Positions 60,024-64,000 of a stretch of 64,000 nt of DNA are shown piece by piece. Numbering within the stretch: position 1 is the first letter of the stretch; the number at the start of each line of letters is the position of its first letter. The translations under genes were made by a program, and so were the position numbers. Origin of the DNA: Streptomyces iconiensis (lineage in GTDB: Bacteria; Actinomycetota; Actinomycetes; Streptomycetales; Streptomycetaceae); the NCBI RefSeq assembly GCF_028657195.3, contig NZ_JANCPR020000036.1:37264-101263 (forward strand), in the 5' to 3' direction. Below the pieces are notes generated by a model that was given only the letters and a program-made list of their open reading frames with translations, was not told where the DNA came from and made no database searches.

Positions 60024-60713
60024 TCAGTGCTGATAGCCGTAGACGCCACGCGACTGGTCACGCACAAGGCGGCCCATCTCCAGCTCGACGACGCGCTTAC
60101 GCATCTGGTCGACGATCTGCTGGTCGTGTGTGGCCATCACGACCGTTGTCCCGGTGCGGTTGATGCGGTCGAGCAGTTTCATGATGCCGACGGAGGTCTG
60201 CGGGTCGAGGTTGCCCGTCGGCTCGTCGGCGATCAGCAGCATGGGCCGGTTCGCGAACGCCCGCGCGATGGCCACGCGCTGCTGCTCACCGCCGGAGAGT
60301 TCACCCGGCATCCGGCCTTCCTTGCCGCCGAGGCCCACGAGGTCGAGCACCTCGGGCACGGTCTTGCGGATCTGTGCCCGCGACTTGCCGATGACCTCCA
60401 GCGCGAACGCGACGTTCTCGCCGACGTTCTTGTTGCCCAGCAGCCGGAAGTCCTGGAAGACGGTGCCCAGCTGGCGCCGCATGTGCGGCACCTTCCAGTT
60501 GGACAGGCGTGCCAGGTCCTTACCCAGGACGTGCACCTGACCGTGGCTGGTGCGCTCCTCACGGAGGATCAGCCGGAGAAAGGTGGACTTGCCGGAACCG
60601 GAAGAGCCCACCAAGAAGACGAACTCGCCGCGTTCGATCTCCAGCGAGACATCGCGGAGCGCCGGACGGTTCTGCTTGGGATAGGACTTGGAGACGCTGT
60701 CGAATCGGATCAC
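60024..60713 (-). CDS. ftsE: Cell-division ATP-binding protein FtsE
   Basis: 229 residues. Walker A GSSGSGKST, Q-loop VFQDFRLL, signature LSGGEQQRVAIARA, Walker B LLIADEPTGNLD, H-loop MATHD. The opening MIRFDSVSKSYPKQNRPALRDVSLEIERGEFVFLVG is typical of FtsE. It is upstream of ftsX by 72 bp in one operon and forms the cytosolic half of the FtsEX complex. Confidence 0.97.
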   Translation of the reverse strand: MIRFDSVSKSYPKQNRPALRDVSLEIERGEFVFLVGSSGSGKSTFLRLILREERTSHGQVHVLGKDLARLSNWKVPHMRRQLGTVFQDFRLLGNKNVGENVAFALEVIGKSRAQIRKTVPEVLDLVGLGGKEGRMPGELSGGEQQRVAIARAFANRPMLLIADEPTGNLDPQTSVGIMKLLDRINRTGTTVVMATHDQQIVDQMRKRVVELEMGRLVRDQSRGVYGYQH

Positions 60714-61047
60714 GGATACACCACGTCGACCTGGGTAGGGGCAACGGAAGCCGCGGTGCGGCCCCCTGGGGGCACCTCCCAGCGTGAGCTGGGGAAGCGG
60801 TGTGGGCGACCATACGCGAAGCGGGGTGTGCCGCGCAGGCGGGCTCGTCTCTTGGTCCGGTGTCGGTAGGTTTATTCACCACCGCCTTGGCATGAACCAG
60901 ACGCCCGCACCGTCGGGGCTCATCCACGGCATTCCGCCCACCAGGCCGTTTCTGCGGGACGCCGGGTCACCTGGCATGGTGGAAGAAAGCACCCATGGGG
61001 AACGCATCACTCCCGGGTGGCGTTGGCGCGACTGAGGAGGAGATCGC
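60714..61047. other. Divergent intergenic region upstream of ftsE
   Basis: No gene. It holds the 5' regions of ftsE and of the small zinc-ribbon gene (GGAGGAGATCGC before its ATG) and one repeat element at 60762-60796. Confidence 0.5.
60762..60796. repeat. Intergenic hairpin element (CCCCCTGGGGGCACCTCCCAG type)
   Basis: The block CCCCCTGGGGGCACCTCCCA and following GCGTGAGCTGGGG forms two nested inverted repeats (CCCCC/GGGGG and CTCCCAGC/GCTGGGG). I recall sequences of this kind as frequent dispersed intergenic elements in Streptomyces, not verified here. Confidence 0.5.
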
Positions 61048-61242
61048 ATGACATGCGACCGACTGGTGTGTGCCAACTGCGCCGGCCCCGTCAGTGAGGG
61101 CCGGTGCGCCGTCTGCCGCGCGGAGCGTGCCCGTCAGCACCGGGAGACGCCGTTCGCGGGCCTGTCCCCTGTCGCGCTGCTGACACTGCTGCTGACGCTG
61201 ATCGCCGTCGCGCTGCTCGCTGAGCGGGTTACTGCGGCTTGA
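61048..61242 (+). CDS. Small zinc-ribbon membrane protein
   Basis: 64 residues, strong RBS (GGAGGAG). CANCAGPVSEGRCAVC provides two CxxC pairs for a zinc ribbon. The C-terminal half is one membrane helix (LSPVALLTLLLTLIAVALLAERV). It is conserved next to ftsE in Streptomyces as far as I recall; no function is known. Divergent from ftsE. Confidence 0.85.
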   Translation: MTCDRLVCANCAGPVSEGRCAVCRAERARQHRETPFAGLSPVALLTLLLTLIAVALLAERVTAA

Positions 61243-61386
61243 GCGGGCACTTGGCGTGGGGCCGCCGCCGGTTTGGGCGGTGACGCGGCTCGGGCCATCG
61301 CCCGGCTTGCGCCGTCACTCCATGTGAGTTCGGGTGAGCTGAGAGTCCGGGTGGGCTGAGAGTCCGGAACTGGGAGTCGGAAAGGC

Positions 61387-61423
61387 CGGAGGGCCGGGAA
61401 CAGTTGGTGTTCCCGGCCCTCCG
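61387..61423. terminator. Strong terminator between the zinc-ribbon gene and the LAETG gene
   Basis: Sixteen-base-pair stem CGGAGGGCCGGGAACA / TGTTCCCGGCCCTCCG with a GTTGG loop. It lies between two convergent genes. Imperfect GAGAGTCCGG repeats precede it. Confidence 0.92.
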
Positions 61424-61501
61424 CGCTATGTGGTTGGCACGCTGCGCGCTGTGACTGCCGCGCTCGCGTGGGTGCGCGTGTGTGCGCGTGTGACCGGCCT
61501 G

Positions 61502-62371
61502 TCAGGCGGCCGTACGGCGGTTGAGCGCGCGCGGCATCAGGCGGAAGCCGATACCACCGGCGATCATCGTCGCTGCGCCGACCAGCAGGAAGGTCGTCTC
61601 GGCCGAGCCGGTCTCCGCCAGCTCGTCCTGCGGGGCCTGCGGCTTCGCCTCCTTGACGGGCTGGCTTCCCGCGCTGTCCGGGTTGGTGCCGCCCTCGCAG
61701 TTCACGCTGGAGTCGTCCAGCTCGCAGGTGTCGTCGTCGCCACCGCCGGAGCCGCCGATGGTCGCGGGCTCCTCGCCGCCACCGCCGTTGCCGCCGCCGG
61801 TGTTGCCGGAACCGCCGTTGTTGCCGCTGCCGCCGGTGTTGCCGGAACCGCCGTTGCCGTTGCCGCCGTTGTTGGCAGCACCGCCGTCGTTGCCACCGTC
61901 TGCGGCACCGCCGTCGTTGCCGCCATCCGCGGCACCGCCGTCGTTGCCGCCATCCGCGGCGCCACCGTCGTTGCCACCGTCTGCGGCACCGCCGTCGTTG
62001 CCGCCATCAGCGGCACCGCCGTCGTCACCGCCCGTCGCGGTTCCGCCGATGCCGCCATCGTCACCGCCGATACCGCCGTCGTCACCGCCGATGCCGCCGT
62101 CGTCACCGCCGATGCCGCCGTCGTCGCCACCGATGCCGCCGTCGTCGCCACCGGTGTCGCTACCGCCGTCGTCACCGCCGCCGAGCAGCCCACCGAGGAT
62201 GCCCGGGTCTTCGTCCTGGGCGTCCTTCGTGGAGATTTCGTTGCTCTTTGTGTCAGTGTCGCCCAGGCCGGCGGCCTGGGCGGCTCCCGCGGCCGTCAGC
62301 GAGGCGCCGGCGGCGAAAACCGCGCCGGCCGCTATTCGCGCAACTCTCAGCCGCGTCTTGGAATTGGTCAT
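61502..62371 (-). CDS. LAETG sortase-anchored Gly/Asp/Asn repeat protein
   Basis: 289 residues from ATG 62371. A Sec signal peptide (about 1-34) leads to a repeat region: five GGDDGGI units, then six GGNDGGAAD-type nonapeptides and Gly/Asn/Ser repeats. A short segment with two Cys (DDTCELDDSSVNCEG) follows. The C-terminus has LAETG (251-255), a hydrophobic helix (TTFLLVGAATMIAGGIGF) and a basic tail, matching class E sortase substrates of Streptomyces (LAXTG). It should be covalently linked to peptidoglycan. Ligand and role are unknown. Confidence 0.92.
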   Translation of the reverse strand: MTNSKTRLRVARIAAGAVFAAGASLTAAGAAQAAGLGDTDTKSNEISTKDAQDEDPGILGGLLGGGDDGGSDTGGDDGGIGGDDGGIGGDDGGIGGDDGGIGGDDGGIGGTATGGDDGGAADGGNDGGAADGGNDGGAADGGNDGGAADGGNDGGAADGGNDGGAANNGGNGNGGSGNTGGSGNNGGSGNTGGGNGGGGEEPATIGGSGGGDDDTCELDDSSVNCEGGTNPDSAGSQPVKEAKPQAPQDELAETGSAETTFLLVGAATMIAGGIGFRLMPRALNRRTAA

Positions 62372-62628
62372 CTGCCAACTACCCCCAGTAGCCATACATC
62401 GTCAAAGGAGCAGCGCTGCGCGGGGCGCGACCGCACCGGGCTTCCCATCGAGGCGAACTCGTTCCACACCCCGGGCTGCCGCCGTCTTCACCGGGGCGAT
62501 CCTCCGCCCCGTACGTGCGCTCCTGACACAGGCATGCCGAGCGAACAGCTTTCCCCAGCCCTCACACGTCCGTCAAGCGAGGCCCGTGTGAAATGTCCGC
62601 TCGGCACCGGGAGTTCACGTGCGAGGGC

Positions 62629-63744
62629 TCAGCTTGCGGCCTGCTCCTGCTGCTTACGCCAGCGGATACCGGCGTCCAGGAACCCGTCGATGTCGCCGTC
62701 GAGAACGCCCTGCGGGTTGCCGACTTCGTGGTCGGTACGCAGGTCCTTGACCATCTGGTACGGGTGCAGCACGTACGAACGCATCTGGCTGCCCCAGGAG
62801 TTGCCGCCGTCGCCCTTGAGCGCGTCCATCTTGGCCTGCTCCTCCTGGCGACGGTATGCCAGGAGCCTCGACTGCATGACGCGCATCGCGGCGGCGCGGT
62901 TCTGGATCTGCGACTTCTCGTTCTGACAGGAGACGACGATCCCTGTCGGCAAGTGCGTCATCCGCACCGCTGAGTCGGTGGTGTTCACCGACTGGCCGCC
63001 AGGGCCCGAGGAGCGGAACACGTCGATCCGCAGCTCGTTCTCGGGGATGTCGATGTGGTCGACCTGCTCCACGACGGGCAGGACCTCGACGCCGGCGAAC
63101 GAGGTCTGGCGGCGGCCCTGGTTGTCGAAGGGCGAGATCCGCACCATGCGGTGCGTGCCCTGCTCGACGGAGAGCGTGCCGTACGCGTACGGCGCCTTCA
63201 CCGTGAAGGTCGCGGACTTGATGCCCGCCTCCTCCGCGTACGAGGTGTCGAAGACCTCGGTCGGGTAACCGCGGCGCTCCGCCCAGCGCAGGTACATGCG
63301 CATCAACTGCTCGGCGAAGTCGGCGGCGTCGACGCCGCCTGCCTCGGCGCGGACGCTGACGACCGCCTCACGGGGGTCGTACTCGCCCGACAGGAGCGTG
63401 CGGACTTCCAGCTCGTCGACGACCTTGCGGATCGAGTTGAGTTCGGTCTCCGCCTCGGTGCGGGCGTCGGCGTCGTCCTCGCTCTCGGCCAGCTCGAACA
63501 GCACGCCGACGTCGTCGATGCGCGAACGCAGCTCTTCCGCCCTGCGGAGCTGGCCCTGGAGGTAGGACAGCTTACTGGTGATCTTCTGTGCGTTCTCTAC
63601 GTCGTCCCACAGGTCCGGGGCCGCCGCCTGGTCCTCCAGTGCGGCGATGTCGGACCGCATCTTGTCCAGGTCAAGGACGGCCTCGATCGACTCCATGGTG
63701 GAGGAGAGGGACTTCAGCTCTTCGGATACATCGACGACTGCCAC
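62629..63744 (-). CDS. prfB: Peptide chain release factor 2
   Basis: 371 residues from a GTG at 63744 with GGGGAG directly before it. The RF2 anticodon-like SPF motif is in MVRISPFDNQGRRQTSFA, and GGQ is in SSGPGGQSVNTTDSAVRM. The coding frame is continuous from the start, with no in-frame TGA and no programmed frameshift. RF2 terminates at UGA and UAA. Confidence 0.97.
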   Translation of the reverse strand: MAVVDVSEELKSLSSTMESIEAVLDLDKMRSDIAALEDQAAAPDLWDDVENAQKITSKLSYLQGQLRRAEELRSRIDDVGVLFELAESEDDADARTEAETELNSIRKVVDELEVRTLLSGEYDPREAVVSVRAEAGGVDAADFAEQLMRMYLRWAERRGYPTEVFDTSYAEEAGIKSATFTVKAPYAYGTLSVEQGTHRMVRISPFDNQGRRQTSFAGVEVLPVVEQVDHIDIPENELRIDVFRSSGPGGQSVNTTDSAVRMTHLPTGIVVSCQNEKSQIQNRAAAMRVMQSRLLAYRRQEEQAKMDALKGDGGNSWGSQMRSYVLHPYQMVKDLRTDHEVGNPQGVLDGDIDGFLDAGIRWRKQQEQAAS

Positions 63745-63923
63745 GCTCCCCAGCGTAACGGTATGCCGTCGTGGTCTTGGTTGGGCGGAGCTGTGAGGGT
63801 GCCCTCGCTGGCTCTGTGCGGGCTTCCGCCCGTGCCCCTTGTTGTGGTTCCTGTGGTTTGAAGCCCGTTCCCGTTCCTAATGGGGCTTCGCCCCTTTCCC
63901 CGTTGGCCTCGCCGGCCGGGCGT

Positions 63924-63998
<75 letters not shown>

Positions 63999-64000
63999 CG

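Noticed and set aside
58872..60869. Open frame of 665 codons on the + strand
   Set aside because: Antisense to the S41 peptidase, ftsX and ftsE genes.
62629..63744. Programmed frameshift in prfB
   Set aside because: The frame is continuous from the GTG to the stop with no in-frame TGA near codon 25.

Overview
The window is high-GC actinobacterial DNA, almost certainly from a Streptomyces chromosome. It holds smpB and tmRNA, ftsE/ftsX, prfB, murA, an HU gene, a malic enzyme with an N-terminal ACT-like domain, DUF3039 and UPF0301 genes. It also has the Xre/DUF397 regulator pairs typical of the genus, a subtilisin-inhibitor (SSI) gene and many GTG/TTG or leaderless starts. From memory of S. coelicolor, the order DUF3039, UPF0301, murA, hup, malic enzyme, helD-like, mat-like genes, smpB, ftsX, ftsE, prfB matches a conserved core region; this was not checked by alignment.

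Region by region. 0-6.3 kb: a T7SS-type Rhs polymorphic toxin whose 140-residue tip looks like an ADP-ribosyltransferase, a convergent DUF6000-like gene (candidate immunity gene) and AT-richer debris. 6.8-12.2 kb: a secreted SSI-family inhibitor, an HTH protein, an Xre gene coupled by ATGA overlaps to three DUF397 genes, and small hypothetical genes. 12-20.3 kb: an M55 aminopeptidase-like protein, a necrosis-inducing NPP1-like lipoprotein, a HAD phosphatase, a DHA2 efflux pump, an APH(6)-like kinase, a GNAT acetyltransferase, an SMI1/KNR4 protein and a NADAR glycosidase. 20.7-24 kb: DUF3039, a UPF0301 protein with a large insertion, and murA. 24-30 kb: a four-gene ABC importer divergent from a GntR/UTRA regulator and a HAD hydrolase, lying between murA and hup. 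30-37 kb: hup, malic enzyme, cold-shock gene, HelD-like ATPase, a MarR operon with a 19-bp palindrome in its promoter, and three decayed gene fragments. 37-42 kb: an overlapping three-gene cell-surface glycan operon (mat-like). 42-47.3 kb: a transporter, a lipoprotein, and an ATPase/Xre/DUF397 locus whose Xre gene is split by an IS982-family element. 47.4-56.5 kb: an FG-GAP repeat protein, ArsR/SRPBCC, TetR and SDR, LysR and MFS, an MpaB-type oxygenase and a GPP34 protein. 56.5-64 kb: tmRNA, smpB, S41 protease, ftsX, ftsE, a small zinc-ribbon membrane protein, a repeat-rich LAETG sortase substrate, prfB, and a 75-base poly-G run that is probably an artefact.

How they fit together. The housekeeping blocks (murA/hup/malic enzyme and ssrA/smpB/ftsEX/prfB) are separated by accessory cassettes that pair a regulator with its targets: GntR with the importer, MarR with an NTF2-like protein, ArsR with SRPBCC, TetR with SDR, LysR with MFS, Xre with DUF397. 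Three of the promoters carry clear palindromes. A second theme is low-complexity expansion: the UPF0301, GNAT, APH-like, HAD, ArsR, MatA-like, DUF397 and LAETG proteins all contain inserted or tandem-repeated tracts, and several intergenic regions hold short tandem repeats.
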